The notes: a model not told the origin generated them from the sequence alone. A stretch of 40,861 nt of DNA from a bacterium (GCA_016935765.1 JAFGQG010000122.1:1-40861); one strand, 5' to 3'. Positions 16,147-25,204 are shown, counted from the stretch's first letter. Program-made: numbers and translations.

Positions 16147-19100
16147 TTACTTAGTAAGCTTCTCAATACTTCCTCTCGCAATCTGGCGAATGAAGAGATT
16201 TCTATCTTCCATGGCTTTCTTCAGAGTACTGTAAGCTTTGGGGGATCCAATTTCCCCAAGAGCCCAACATATAGCAATTCTGATTATGTCGTTCTTGTTT
16301 CTTTTCAGCATAAAGGGCAGCTCTTTTTTAAAAAGGTTTATGAGGTCATCGACTACTGTGTTACTCTGGATATTCGCAATTGCAAGAATGGTATCCTTCT
16401 GCAAATTAACTTCAGGTTCCTTCTCCCATATCCATCTCTTTTTAACGACCTCCATGAGATACGGGATTGCGTAAAATGCTTTCTTCTCCCCGAGTGTCTT
16501 GATCGCTTTCGCAATAAGTTTCTTATTGTCCGATCTAAGAAAATCCAACAGCAACTGGTCTGTTCCGTCAACATCTACGTTTTTTATTAAATTGAAAGTT
16601 GCTTCCTGAATCTTGGTATCTTCCAGAAGAGTAAGTTCATGGATTTTTTTCAGAAGCTGTGATTTGTTCTTCAACAGGGGCATTATTTCAATGATTCTAA
16701 TAAGGTGTTCGGTCTCTAGTGTAGGATTTATCAAACTGATAAAATTATCTACTGCCTCGTTGCCAAGTCTGTTGATTATTAGCGCGGCAAGCCTTCTTTC
16801 CCTGAGCGAATTTTCTTTAATTATGAAGTTATGCAGGGGTTCAACAGCTTCCTCCCCCTTATTGATCAACTCCTGGACTGCTTTGGCTTTTTGAATCTCG
16901 TTCGGGTTTTTCAATTCGCTTATCAGAAGATCCACATCCTGACCGAGTTCATCCAGAAGTGATAATCCTTCTTCAGGAGGCGGAGCAGTATCAGTTGGCT
17001 GAGGCGGCGCGATCTCCGGAGGAATATCTTCATCCTCAATGCTGAAACTTCTTTCCACTGTGGGAGCTTGTTTTAGAATATTGTCTAACTTAGCCAGGTA
17101 TTCATCTGAAATCCCTGACGCTCGCGCAGCTTCCTGTATGCGCGCGCTTTCAATCCTGAACTGCTCGAGGATTTCAGCAAATTTATCAATTTCACCCTCA
17201 GGTATTGTTGCAGTTGAACCAGCTTCAGTGGTCTGCTGTCTTGTAGAAGAAAAGTCGGTAACATCCAGTTTTTCCTTCTTCTTAGCCTCCAGCGCTAACC
17301 TTCTGTCACCAACTGCGATGTAGAATTTCCGGTCCGGCATTATGTGCTTAATATTGTATTTCGAAAGATAGCCATCCCAGTCTTTTCGCACCTCTTCAGG
17401 ATCCTGCGTTAGTAAAATGAGAAAGGATTCCAGTTCTTCACGTTTCATATCCCTTATGAAAACCAATCCTTCGAGCCCAAAAGACGTGTATAATTCCTTC
17501 ATCTCGTCGAAAGGAGCTATCCGCATATCGTCTGGTGAAGGTTCCTGACCGTTGATCAGAATAATGTCCTCGATTACAGAAAGAGTAAAAGCCTCAGTAT
17601 GCTCAAAAAAGTAGTTCAGTTCCTGAAAGAGATGCTCTATTGCATTAACGACATTCGCGTTATCTTTCGGGTAGAACCTTACATTTTGAAGTCCGATTTT
17701 TAGAAGTCTTGATACTTGTAATGCCCTTCTAAGATCGTTTTCAGATAATGGATTCTCTTTCGCTATAGTAGTGGTCCTGATACGCCTTTGAATGTCACTC
17801 AGCACAGATTTTGGTATGTATGCATCCAAATACATTTTTTCCAGTTTCTTGGTCGCTTCAGCGCATTTATCCCAAACCCCGGCTCTGCTGTAATGATATG
17901 CCAATGTACCAAGAATATCATCAATGTTATCCATGTATAGCTTTTTCTGAATGCTGATTACTTGTTCGTGGAGTTTTCTTTTCTTGTTGTGGTCCACTTC
18001 ATCATATAGAAGGTTTCTGGTAATGGGATGAATGAAGGCATACATACCTTCACTGCCCTTAACCTCCTCAATCAACTGGGCATTTCTCGCTTCTTCAATG
18101 CTTTCAAGAACCTGTGATTCACTCATTTCCATTAATTCAGAAAGTATAGTAACATCAAATTCATTCCCAATTATCACTGCTTTTCTAAGGATATCGATCG
18201 TCTCGGGATTTAAATTGTTAATCCTGGATATTATTGTGCTCTCCAGCGTAAATGAGATGTCATCCTCACCAAACTGAGGCACGATCCAGTTACCATTGGC
18301 ATATTTAACGACTTCCCTTTGTACCAGGTTAGAAAGGGTCTCCCGTATGAAAAGGGGATTTCCTTTTGTTTTAGCGAAGAGTGACGGGAAAAAGTTCTTA
18401 GGAGCCTTAATATTGGGAAATATCGCTTTAATGAATTTTTCGGTTGCGTTCTCGTCTAATGGTTCAAGTGGGATCTCTTTGATCATTTGCCGGTTGTTCA
18501 TGTTAACGAAATAATTTATGATGTTTCCCCAATCCTGGTCTATACCTTGTTTGGTTTTCAGAACTGAACCAGCCAACCATAAATTTGTTTCTTTAAACTC
18601 GGCGTATAAAGCATCACATAATTCAAGCGAAGCAGTATCAACCCATTGAATGTCATCGAGAAGTATCACAAGTCCTTTGGTGTTGATAAAATGGATTAAG
18701 ATCTTATTTAAACTGTTAAAAAAAGCCAGCTTAAGGTCTTCAGGTATTTCCTCGAGTTCCTCGTCGGAAGAATCTTTGATGATCGGCAGATGTTTTTCCA
18801 ATACCTGTTTTTGAAGCTTGGATAGCTTTGGTATCAGTTCACCTAAAAGTTCGGGATTATCATAAAATATGCGGTTAAGACCGTGCAAGATGGACTTGTA
18901 GGGTTTATTTCCCCAACCTGAATAACCTTTGCAAAAAAGCGCCCATATATTCTGCTCGCCACAAATCGATTCAATTTCATTGAGTATTTTTGTTTTTCCG
19001 AAGCCTGATTCCCCATAGATTATAGGGAACTTTACCTTGTTTTTATCCTCATTGAACATTGAATTCTTAATATTTGTCAGAACATCATCGTGTCCAATCA

Positions 19101-19941
19101 ATTCAATTTTGGGTAGAATATTCTTTACTTTAGTTATAGCGATCAACTTACCCTTATCAGGGTAGAATACAATTCTGTCTTTCCCTTGTTTTTTTGCCTC
19201 GTAAAGCGCTTCGTCCGCCCTTTTAAATAAATTATCGGCATCAAGGGCATTGACTGGAAAGGAAGAAACTCCGATACTGATGGTTATTTCCCTGGATGTT
19301 TCAGTTTCAAGATTTTTCTTCAATTGCTCTCTACTGGTTTCTATCAAGGATTCAAGTTCCTGCTTGATATCCTCCTTATTCTTTCCCGAAAATAGAATAA
19401 TGAATTCATCACCCGCGTACCTGATAGGTATATTGCCCTCAGTGAAATTCTGAATAAGAATTTTACCCAGATTTTTAATAATGTTATCGCCGGTTTTTTT
19501 ATTTGAATCTTTGTTTATCTCCCTGAAATCGTCAATATCGATCAGAGCAAGTGATATCGGCTGATTGTTTTCATGCGACTCTGTAATAATGTTTTCAATT
19601 TCTTTTCTGTAGTAACGCCTGTTCAGCAAGCCAGTTAGCTTGTCTTTATATAATGTTTCAGTGGTTTCTTCTTCTTCCTCCTCTTCCTTCTCATTTTCTT
19701 TGGCGGTCTGTTTTAATTCTCCAGGAATAGCGCCTTCAGAAGTGTCCTCAATTTCAATTTTTTCGCGCCCTTCCCCAAATACAACAGGTTTTGAAGGAGT
19801 ATTGTCCTCCTTTGATTCAACGGAGGTCACCTCAATGGAATCATCGTCTTCGATATTTATCTTGGAATCATCGTCCCCGGGAATTTTAAACTCGTCGTAA
19901 TCATCCGGTAGAGAGTATTTATCATCTTTTTCTTTTGGCAT
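16147..19941 (-). CDS. GGDEF - AAA ATPase - HEAT-repeat signalling protein
   Basis: A 1264-residue cytoplasmic protein. Residues 1-95 are acidic and disordered. About 97-262 is a GGDEF domain (KLTGLLNRRYY, ALIDIDDFREIN) whose signature is AGDEF (176-180). The RxxD inhibitory site is absent (TEGN in its place). About 278-500 is an AAA_16/STAND-like ATPase with Walker A GESGFGKT (310-317) and Walker B LVILLDD (424-430), followed by a winged-helix-like part and helical repeats to about 690. Residues of about 720-890 resemble a domain seen with HEAT repeats in large bacterial proteins (FFEHTEAFTLSVIEDIILINGQ). A proline-rich linker precedes C-terminal HEAT repeats (about 1020-1264). Cyclic-di-GMP synthesis is possible but unproven. 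A strong promoter precedes it, and it leads the DUF366-glycosyltransferase unit. Confidence 0.85.
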   Translation of the reverse strand: MPKEKDDKYSLPDDYDEFKIPGDDDSKINIEDDDSIEVTSVESKEDNTPSKPVVFGEGREKIEIEDTSEGAIPGELKQTAKENEKEEEEEEETTETLYKDKLTGLLNRRYYRKEIENIITESHENNQPISLALIDIDDFREINKDSNKKTGDNIIKNLGKILIQNFTEGNIPIRYAGDEFIILFSGKNKEDIKQELESLIETSREQLKKNLETETSREITISIGVSSFPVNALDADNLFKRADEALYEAKKQGKDRIVFYPDKGKLIAITKVKNILPKIELIGHDDVLTNIKNSMFNEDKNKVKFPIIYGESGFGKTKILNEIESICGEQNIWALFCKGYSGWGNKPYKSILHGLNRIFYDNPELLGELIPKLSKLQKQVLEKHLPIIKDSSDEELEEIPEDLKLAFFNSLNKILIHFINTKGLVILLDDIQWVDTASLELCDALYAEFKETNLWLAGSVLKTKQGIDQDWGNIINYFVNMNNRQMIKEIPLEPLDENATEKFIKAIFPNIKAPKNFFPSLFAKTKGNPLFIRETLSNLVQREVVKYANGNWIVPQFGEDDISFTLESTIISRINNLNPETIDILRKAVIIGNEFDVTILSELMEMSESQVLESIEEARNAQLIEEVKGSEGMYAFIHPITRNLLYDEVDHNKKRKLHEQVISIQKKLYMDNIDDILGTLAYHYSRAGVWDKCAEATKKLEKMYLDAYIPKSVLSDIQRRIRTTTIAKENPLSENDLRRALQVSRLLKIGLQNVRFYPKDNANVVNAIEHLFQELNYFFEHTEAFTLSVIEDIILINGQEPSPDDMRIAPFDEMKELYTSFGLEGLVFIRDMKREELESFLILLTQDPEEVRKDWDGYLSKYNIKHIMPDRKFYIAVGDRRLALEAKKKEKLDVTDFSSTRQQTTEAGSTATIPEGEIDKFAEILEQFRIESARIQEAARASGISDEYLAKLDNILKQAPTVERSFSIEDEDIPPEIAPPQPTDTAPPPEEGLSLLDELGQDVDLLISELKNPNEIQKAKAVQELINKGEEAVEPLHNFIIKENSLRERRLAALIINRLGNEAVDNFISLINPTLETEHLIRIIEIMPLLKNKSQLLKKIHELTLLEDTKIQEATFNLIKNVDVDGTDQLLLDFLRSDNKKLIAKAIKTLGEKKAFYAIPYLMEVVKKRWIWEKEPEVNLQKDTILAIANIQSNTVVDDLINLFKKELPFMLKRNKNDIIRIAICWALGEIGSPKAYSTLKKAMEDRNLFIRQIARGSIEKLTK

Positions 19942-19990
19942 TTATATTTTCTCGTTATTTTGTTTGTAAAATATCTATAATTAAAATGAA

Positions 19991-20019
19991 AATATAGCAC
20001 AATACTTACAAATTGTCAA
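19991..20019 (-). promoter_or_regulatory. Strong sigma70-type promoter for the GGDEF/ATPase gene
   Basis: Minus-strand TTGACA (20019-20014) and TATATT (19996-19991) are separated by exactly 17 bases. This is a full -35 match and 5 of 6 at -10. The start point would be about 40 bases before the ATG at 19941. It lies in the spacer after mreB and so separates the two minus-strand units. Confidence 0.75.
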
Positions 20020-20077
20020 ACAAGAAATGTAAAACGTTAGTTCTTAAGACCGTAAAGCGAAAAAATGGGTTAGGAGC

Positions 20078-21094
20078 TTATTTAGCCAGTATTTTTGTGT
20101 AATAATCGAAATTATCAATAATAGCGCCTGTTCCGTTCACGACGCACTTGAGGGGTTCGTCGACCACATATACGGCGAGTTCGGTTTTTTCCCGGATCTT
20201 CTGGTCCAATCCCCTGAGGAGTGATCCCCCTCCGGTCATGATGATCCCTCTTTCCATAATATCAGCGGCAAGCTCTGGTGGTGTAACTTCCAGTGCTTCC
20301 AGTATAGCTGCCATAACAGCGTTAACCGGTTCCATCAAAGCTTCCCTGATCTCCGCGGAAGAAACTGATACTGACTTTGGAATCCCTGACAAAAGGTCCC
20401 TTCCCTTTATTTCCATAGCACCGTTATCGCTAATAGCGAAAGCGCTTCCTATCTGGATCTTGACCTTTTCAGAAGTCTGTTCACCGATCAACAGATTGTG
20501 TTCTTTTTTAAGGTAAAGTACAATGGCTTCATCCATTTCATCTCCAGCGATACGGATGGAAGTATTATTTACTATTCCCGAGAGCGCTATTACTGCTATT
20601 TCAGAAGTTCCCCCCCCGATATCGATTATCATATTTCCTCGAGGCGCTTCGATTTGAATTCCCACTCCAATAGCTGCCGCCATAGGTTCATTGACCAGGA
20701 AAACCTCCCTGGCTCCAGCATTTTCAGCGGTTTCAATAACAGCTCTCTTTTCAACCTCGGTGATCCCCGATGGGACTGATATAATGATTCGAGGTTTGAC
20801 CAGGAATTTAGTTCTTATGACTCTCTTGATGAACTCTCTCAGCATCTCTTCTGTCATTTCAAAATTAGCGATAACGCCATCTTTTAAAGGTCTGACAGCT
20901 TGAATGGTCTGAGGGGTTCTGCCCAGCATCTCCTTAGCTTGCTTGCCAATAGCAACAACATTGCGGGTATCAGTTTCAACTGCAACGACTGAGGGTTCAT
21001 TCAAGACTATACCGAATCCCTTAACATAAACGAGGGTATTTGCAGTTCCCAGATCAATGCCGATATCATTTGAGAAAAAATCAAAAAAACCCAT
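20078..21094 (-). CDS. mreB: Rod shape-determining protein MreB
   Basis: A bacterial actin homologue of 338 residues, normal length. Seen are the phosphate-1 loop DIGIDLGTANTLVYVKG (11-27), IISVPSGITEVEKRAV, phosphate-2 IDIGGGTSEIAVIALSG, the adenosine motif GIIMTGGGSLLRGLD and the connect segments. It polymerises on the inner face of the cytoplasmic membrane and guides the elongasome. The usual downstream genes mreC, mreD, pbp2 and rodA are absent. It is the last gene after efp, 12 bases away. AAAGGAAA lies before the ATG. Confidence 0.97.
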   Translation of the reverse strand: MGFFDFFSNDIGIDLGTANTLVYVKGFGIVLNEPSVVAVETDTRNVVAIGKQAKEMLGRTPQTIQAVRPLKDGVIANFEMTEEMLREFIKRVIRTKFLVKPRIIISVPSGITEVEKRAVIETAENAGAREVFLVNEPMAAAIGVGIQIEAPRGNMIIDIGGGTSEIAVIALSGIVNNTSIRIAGDEMDEAIVLYLKKEHNLLIGEQTSEKVKIQIGSAFAISDNGAMEIKGRDLLSGIPKSVSVSSAEIREALMEPVNAVMAAILEALEVTPPELAADIMERGIIMTGGGSLLRGLDQKIREKTELAVYVVDEPLKCVVNGTGAIIDNFDYYTKILAK

Positions 21095-21106
21095 AAAATT
21101 TCCTTT

Positions 21107-21664
21107 TTAGGCTCTGCTTAAGTACTCTTTTGTTCTCGTATCAACCTTGACGGTCTCGCCGGTTCCTATGAAGATCGGAACCTTAATAGTAAGCCCTGTT
21201 TCCAGTGTGGCTTCCTTCATGATATTTGTAACACTGTCACCCTTGACACCCGGAGTGGTCTCGGATATCTTAAGCTCAACCGAAGCGGGTAAATCAAGTT
21301 CCAGGGGTGTGCCCTCAAAAAGCAATATCTGGTAGGTATGCCCTTCCATTAGAAACCACCTGGTCTCACCTATGTGCTCTTCATCAAAGGCGAATTGATC
21401 ATAAGTTTCTGAGTCCATGAAATGATAATTACTTCCCGTTTGATAAAGGTATTGCATTGTTCTGACTGAAAAGTCTCCTTCTTCGAAACTCTCACCCGAG
21501 TTGAATTTCTTGGCTATGGTAGCGCCAGTCTTCAGGTTTTTTATCTTAGTACGAACGAAACCGTGTCCTCTGCCTCGTAAAACGTTCTCATATTCTATGA
21601 TCTTGTATGGTTCACCGTCGATCAAGAACTTCAATCCATGTCTGAAATCTGATGTGTTTATCAT
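21107..21664 (-). CDS. efp: Elongation factor P
   Basis: EF-P relieves ribosome stalling at polyproline stretches. The 185 residues show the three-domain layout: an N-terminal KOW-like domain (FRHGLKFLIDGEPYKIIEYE), a middle OB domain (MQYLYQTGSNYHFMDSETYDQF) and a C-terminal OB domain ending in the signature GETVKVDTRTKEYLSRA. At the loop that reaches the peptidyl centre the residue aligned with E. coli Lys34 is Arg32 (LRGRGHGF). It is therefore not a lysine substrate for EpmA-type modification. An Arg tip also occurs in the rhamnosylated EarP group and in Thermus-like EF-P. No modification enzyme is in the window. It lies 16 bases from the YqaA gene. Confidence 0.96.
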   Translation of the reverse strand: MINTSDFRHGLKFLIDGEPYKIIEYENVLRGRGHGFVRTKIKNLKTGATIAKKFNSGESFEEGDFSVRTMQYLYQTGSNYHFMDSETYDQFAFDEEHIGETRWFLMEGHTYQILLFEGTPLELDLPASVELKISETTPGVKGDSVTNIMKEATLETGLTIKVPIFIGTGETVKVDTRTKEYLSRA

Positions 21665-21680
21665 TTATTTCACCGAACCT

Positions 21681-22283
21681 TTATTTCTGAATTACAAGTT
21701 TAACTACTACAAATCCAAGTATAAGTAGTACAAAAAACAATAAGGAAAGCAAATTGAAGTATTTGTCAATAAATTTCTTTATCTTTTCACCGAATATACT
21801 TAACAGGATAGCTTGTATGAAGAAGCGGGTTCCTCTGGATATTATGGAAGCTATAATGAAAACCGGGAAGCTGATTCGGCAAGCTCCGGCGGCAATAGTA
21901 AATACTTTATAAGGTATTGGCGTAAATCCAGCTGCTCCAACAGCAAGAGCATCATATTGCTGATAATAATATGCTATCTTTTCAAATTGCTCCATTGCCC
22001 CATAAAATGTTAATATCTTTATACCAATAGCTTCCATCAGACCATATCCGATATAATAACCCAGTATACCTCCTAAGACGGAACCGATTGTGCATAATAG
22101 AGCGTAGTAATAAGACTTCTTCGGTTTTGAGATTGAAAGCGCTATCAGAAGCACATCCGGTGGTATGGGGAAGAACGAAGATTCACTTATCGCTACGGCA
22201 AACAGCGCGTAAGCGCCATAAGGTGTTTCCGCCCAATGTAATACCCAATTATAAAGCCTCTTTAGTGGATTTTTTCTATTCAT
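21681..22283 (-). CDS. YqaA/DedA (VTT-domain) family membrane protein
   Basis: A polytopic inner-membrane protein of 200 residues. The SNARE-associated/VTT core has the pattern AISESSFFPIPPDVLLIALS (about 30-49), GSVLGGILGYYIGYGLME (about 67-84), and a second re-entrant half GAAGFTPIPYKVFTIAAGACRISFPVFIIASIISRGTRFFI. The final helix is near 177-198. The proline-containing F/Y-x-P-x-P signature and the R-G-x-R motif fit the YqaA subgroup. Related DedA/VTT proteins move phospholipids or undecaprenyl phosphate across membranes, but this subgroup's cargo is unproven. The start overlaps the GT2 gene by eight bases, behind AAGGAA. Confidence 0.88.
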   Translation of the reverse strand: MNRKNPLKRLYNWVLHWAETPYGAYALFAVAISESSFFPIPPDVLLIALSISKPKKSYYYALLCTIGSVLGGILGYYIGYGLMEAIGIKILTFYGAMEQFEKIAYYYQQYDALAVGAAGFTPIPYKVFTIAAGACRISFPVFIIASIISRGTRFFIQAILLSIFGEKIKKFIDKYFNLLSLLFFVLLILGFVVVKLVIQK

Positions 22284-22965
22284 TATGGTTCCTTGTGAAA
22301 AGATACCTTCCTATTAAATTGATGAAGCGCATAGTATCTGTAAAGTTATCATAAGCGCTTATATTTGATTTTATGTATATTGTAGGTATCTCAACAAACT
22401 TTATAGCAGCGCCCGTTTTTACAGCCTCTATTATTATCTCAGATTCAGTATCAAAGTGAATGGTTTTCAATCTGAGTTTCTCTATTAATTCCCTTTTTAT
22501 CAATCTGAAACCGCATTGACTGTCATTTACTCTTCTTCCAGTTACTAATGATATGCTGAATGAACTCATGAAGTTACTTCCTATTCTGTGGAGTGGCATT
22601 TTTGCTATACTCTTCATTCTATCCCCTATGATCATATCACAGTTGGAATCCTGGATTTCTTGCTCAAATTTCCTAATTAATTCAGGTGGATGTTGAAGGT
22701 CCGCATCCAGAGTGCATACAAAATCATGATTCTCTCTGGACAGGAAAAATTCAAATCCCTTTCTGAGTGCGTATCCTTTGCCCATGTTTTTCTTGATATC
22801 GATTATATTAACCTTGAACTCCTTCACAAAATCCAACGTCCGATCTGCAGAGCCGTCATTAACCACCAGTATATCAGTTTTTGGTTTTATTGCTAATGTT
22901 CGGTTCAGGAGTTCTTTTATTGTACTTTGGGAGTTATATGTAGGGATGATTATTAGAGATCGCAT
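22276..22965 (-). CDS. Family 2 glycosyltransferase (dolichol-phosphate mannosyltransferase-like)
   Basis: A 229-residue soluble GT-A enzyme. Motifs in order are IIPTYNSQSTI, ILVVNDGSADRTLD, NMGKGYALRKGFEF and the metal-binding CTLDADLQHPPELI. MIIGDRMKSIAKMP and NDSQCGFRLIKRE are typical of polyprenyl-phosphate glycosyltransferases of the DPM1 type. It lacks the C-terminal transmembrane helices found in the larger GT2 at 14139. It probably charges a lipid carrier with a hexose. It is directly followed, with overlap, by the YqaA membrane protein, which suggests a functional link in lipid carrier use. No Shine-Dalgarno is evident at the ATG. Confidence 0.9.
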   Translation of the reverse strand: MRSLIIIPTYNSQSTIKELLNRTLAIKPKTDILVVNDGSADRTLDFVKEFKVNIIDIKKNMGKGYALRKGFEFFLSRENHDFVCTLDADLQHPPELIRKFEQEIQDSNCDMIIGDRMKSIAKMPLHRIGSNFMSSFSISLVTGRRVNDSQCGFRLIKRELIEKLRLKTIHFDTESEIIIEAVKTGAAIKFVEIPTIYIKSNISAYDNFTDTMRFINLIGRYLFTRNHNE

Positions 22966-23132
22966 ATATGGAATTAAAGAAATTTCTGTAGTTGTCTCTT
23001 TCTATCTTAAAATAGTGAAATTCTTTGTTATAAGGTTTATATGAGATTTCCCAGGGATTTACTACCTTTTTATAATTAGCATTCTTCTTTCATGAAAAAC
23101 GAGTCTTTTTATTTGTTTTATTATTAAATTAA

Positions 23133-23206
23133 TCGGGGTGGCCGGACTTGAACCGGCGACCACTGGCCCCCCATGCCAGTGCGCTACCATGCTGCGCTAC
23201 ACCCCG
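23133..23206 (-). tRNA. tRNA-Pro (anticodon GGG)
   Basis: Reading the minus strand, a full cloverleaf forms. The acceptor stem CGGGGTG/CACCCCG has the C1-G72 pair typical of bacterial tRNA-Pro. The anticodon stem is CTGGC/GCCAG around loop ATGGGGG, which places GGG at 34-36. The T arm is GCCGG-TTCAAGT-CCGGC and the discriminator is A. The 3' CCA is not encoded. It is 74 bases long. Confidence 0.95.
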
Positions 23207-23264
23207 AATTTTCAAAATTCACAACTAAACTGATATCGACTCAGGTCAGTCATAAAACCCTACA

Positions 23265-23292
23265 AATATAAAATCGATATAATTTACCGCAA
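23265..23292 (-). promoter_or_regulatory. Possible promoter for tRNA-Pro
   Basis: Minus-strand TTGCGG (23292-23287) and TATATT (23270-23265) are spaced by 16 bases, about 60 bases before the tRNA. The -10 is good and the -35 is weak. Confidence 0.4.
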
Positions 23293-23376
23293 GATTTTTC
23301 TTTCTTTTTTATTATGGTCTATATCTTATAAATAAACAAATATAAAAAACAGAATAGTATGATATGCAGGAAATCA

Positions 23377-23727
23377 CTAACCGTTCAGTATTTCAAGAAT
23401 CTCTTTGAGTCCTTTCTGGATTTCTTTCAGCGTATTCAAATAAATGTTCTTTTTACTGACTTTCTTTACGGTCTTTCCTTCCCTTTTCGCATCTTTGATC
23501 TTCTTTTTAGCGCCTTCGATAGTATAACCTTCTTCGTAAAGAAGGTTTTTGATCAACAATACAGCATCTATATCTTTTTCCCTGTAAATACGGTTTCCTG
23601 CTCTGTTTTTCTTAGGATGTAGAATTGGGAATTCTGACTCCCAATACCTTAGAATATGGGCTTTCAGGCCTGCAATTTCGCTTACTTCCGTGATAGAATA
23701 ATACAATTTTTCACCACGCTTCGCCAT
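23377..23727 (-). CDS. MerR-family transcriptional regulator
   Basis: A compact 116-residue DNA-binding protein. The N-terminal winged helix (about 8-76) begins YYSITEVSEIAGLKAHILRYWESEF and contains PKKNRAGNRIYREKDIDAVLLIKNLLYEEGYTIEGAKKKI, the typical MerR signature. A short charged helix at 85-114 may form the dimer coiled coil. No effector domain is present, as in the small MerR proteins often found near ihf or der genes. It lies 51 bases after der, with AAAGGAGG before the ATG, and so is probably cotranscribed. Its target is unknown. Confidence 0.93.
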   Translation of the reverse strand: MAKRGEKLYYSITEVSEIAGLKAHILRYWESEFPILHPKKNRAGNRIYREKDIDAVLLIKNLLYEEGYTIEGAKKKIKDAKREGKTVKKVSKKNIYLNTLKEIQKGLKEILEILNG

Positions 23728-23778
23728 AAGCCTCCTTTATTAATAAACTTATAACTCCTTCATCTTCATACAAATATG

Positions 23779-25122
23779 CTAAACAACAGCGCTGTTTTTT
23801 TTCTTCTGCTCTTTGAACACCAGTTTCATAGGTGTTCCAATAAAACCTAATTTTTCCCTTAATTTGTTTTTAATGTACGTTTTGTAGTTCCTCGTTAACT
23901 TGTTTGCTCCTTTCAAAAAGAAAATAAAAGTTGGCGGATCTGTGCTTTGCTGTGTAGCATATAGAAATTTAGGCCTGCTTCTCCCTCCAGGAGGAGGATA
24001 ATACTCGATTATCTCCTCCAACAACTTATTTACGTCATTTGTGGGGTACCTTTTCATTCTCTCATTATAAATCTGTTCGAGCAAATTCAGGGTTTCTATT
24101 ACCCTTGTGCCATTTAAAGCTGATATCGTGATAACAGGCGTGTTTGACAGGAAGGGTGATTCCCTGTAAATTGCGTTAGCATAGTCCTCGGTTGTGAAGC
24201 CGTTATCCTTTGCAAGATCCCATTTATTCAAGGCTATTACCAGTGAAGTGAAGAAGGAAAGAGCAGTAGATGCAATTTTTTTATCCTGTTCAACAAAACC
24301 AGCAGTGATATCGATCATAAGCACCGCTACGTCACATGTTCTTATCGCGTTCAAAGTACGTAAAGAACTGTAATATTCGAGGTCGTATTGTTTTTTCTTT
24401 AAGCCTGCAGTGTCCGTTATCACGAAATTCCTGCCATCGACAGAAAAGTAGGTGTCGATAGCATCCCGCGTGGTCCCAGGGGTTGGATTTACAATCAGCT
24501 TATTTTCTCCCAGAAGTTTATTGACGAACGAAGATTTCCCCACGTTAGGCCTTCCCAAAACACTAATCCTAATATAGTTATCTTCTTGTATTACTTCAAG
24601 TTTAGGTATTTCTTTTATAATTAAGTCTAATAAATCGCCTGTATTCCTTCCATGTAAAGCAGATACTGGTGTAGGTTCTCCTAATCCCATCGAGGTGAGT
24701 TCCCATATCTCGTGTTCCTTCTTTGAGTTATCCACTTTATTTGCAGCTAATATAACCTTGGTGTTGATGCCCCTTAGATAATTTGCTATCTCTTTGTCTA
24801 TTGGATTCAACTCGGTTTCAGTCAGAAATATTATCAGATCAGCTTCTTCTGCAGCAACTTGAGCCTGTTTTGTAACTTCCTCTTCAATTTTCCTGTCGCT
24901 TTCCGTATAGATCTTCTTTGAGCTTACGGGAACTAAACCCCCAGTATCCACAAGTATAAAACCTACGCCATTCCAGGTGGTTTTCGCATATTGACGGTCT
25001 CTGGTGATGCCTGCCTCTTTATCAACAATCGCTTTTCTAGTCCTGGTAATCCTGTTGAAGAGGGTTGATTTTCCGACATTTGGTCTGCCGATTATTGCTA
25101 CTAAAGGTAGATTTAGCATCAC
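23779..25122 (-). CDS. der: GTPase Der (EngA), ribosome assembly
   Basis: A double-GTPase of 447 residues that helps mature the 50S subunit. The first G domain has GRPNVGKSTLFNR, DTGGL and AANKVD. The second has LGRPNVGKSSFVNKLLG, DTAGLKKK and ALNKWD. A C-terminal KH-like domain (about 350-440) includes PPPGGRSRPKFLYATQQSTDPPTFIFFLKG. The frame opens at a GTG, but ATG 25119 (MLNLPLVAIIGRPN) is better spaced from AAGGA and is the likely start, giving 446 residues. A good promoter lies about 85 bases upstream. Confidence 0.97.
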   Translation of the reverse strand: MMLNLPLVAIIGRPNVGKSTLFNRITRTRKAIVDKEAGITRDRQYAKTTWNGVGFILVDTGGLVPVSSKKIYTESDRKIEEEVTKQAQVAAEEADLIIFLTETELNPIDKEIANYLRGINTKVILAANKVDNSKKEHEIWELTSMGLGEPTPVSALHGRNTGDLLDLIIKEIPKLEVIQEDNYIRISVLGRPNVGKSSFVNKLLGENKLIVNPTPGTTRDAIDTYFSVDGRNFVITDTAGLKKKQYDLEYYSSLRTLNAIRTCDVAVLMIDITAGFVEQDKKIASTALSFFTSLVIALNKWDLAKDNGFTTEDYANAIYRESPFLSNTPVITISALNGTRVIETLNLLEQIYNERMKRYPTNDVNKLLEEIIEYYPPPGGRSRPKFLYATQQSTDPPTFIFFLKGANKLTRNYKTYIKNKLREKLGFIGTPMKLVFKEQKKKNSAVV

Positions 25123-25204
25123 TGGTCCTTTTATGCGTACTGCAAGTGCTTAAAAATCATATAATTTTAAGCATCTCTTAATACAGGTTATTAACTATAG
25201 CACT

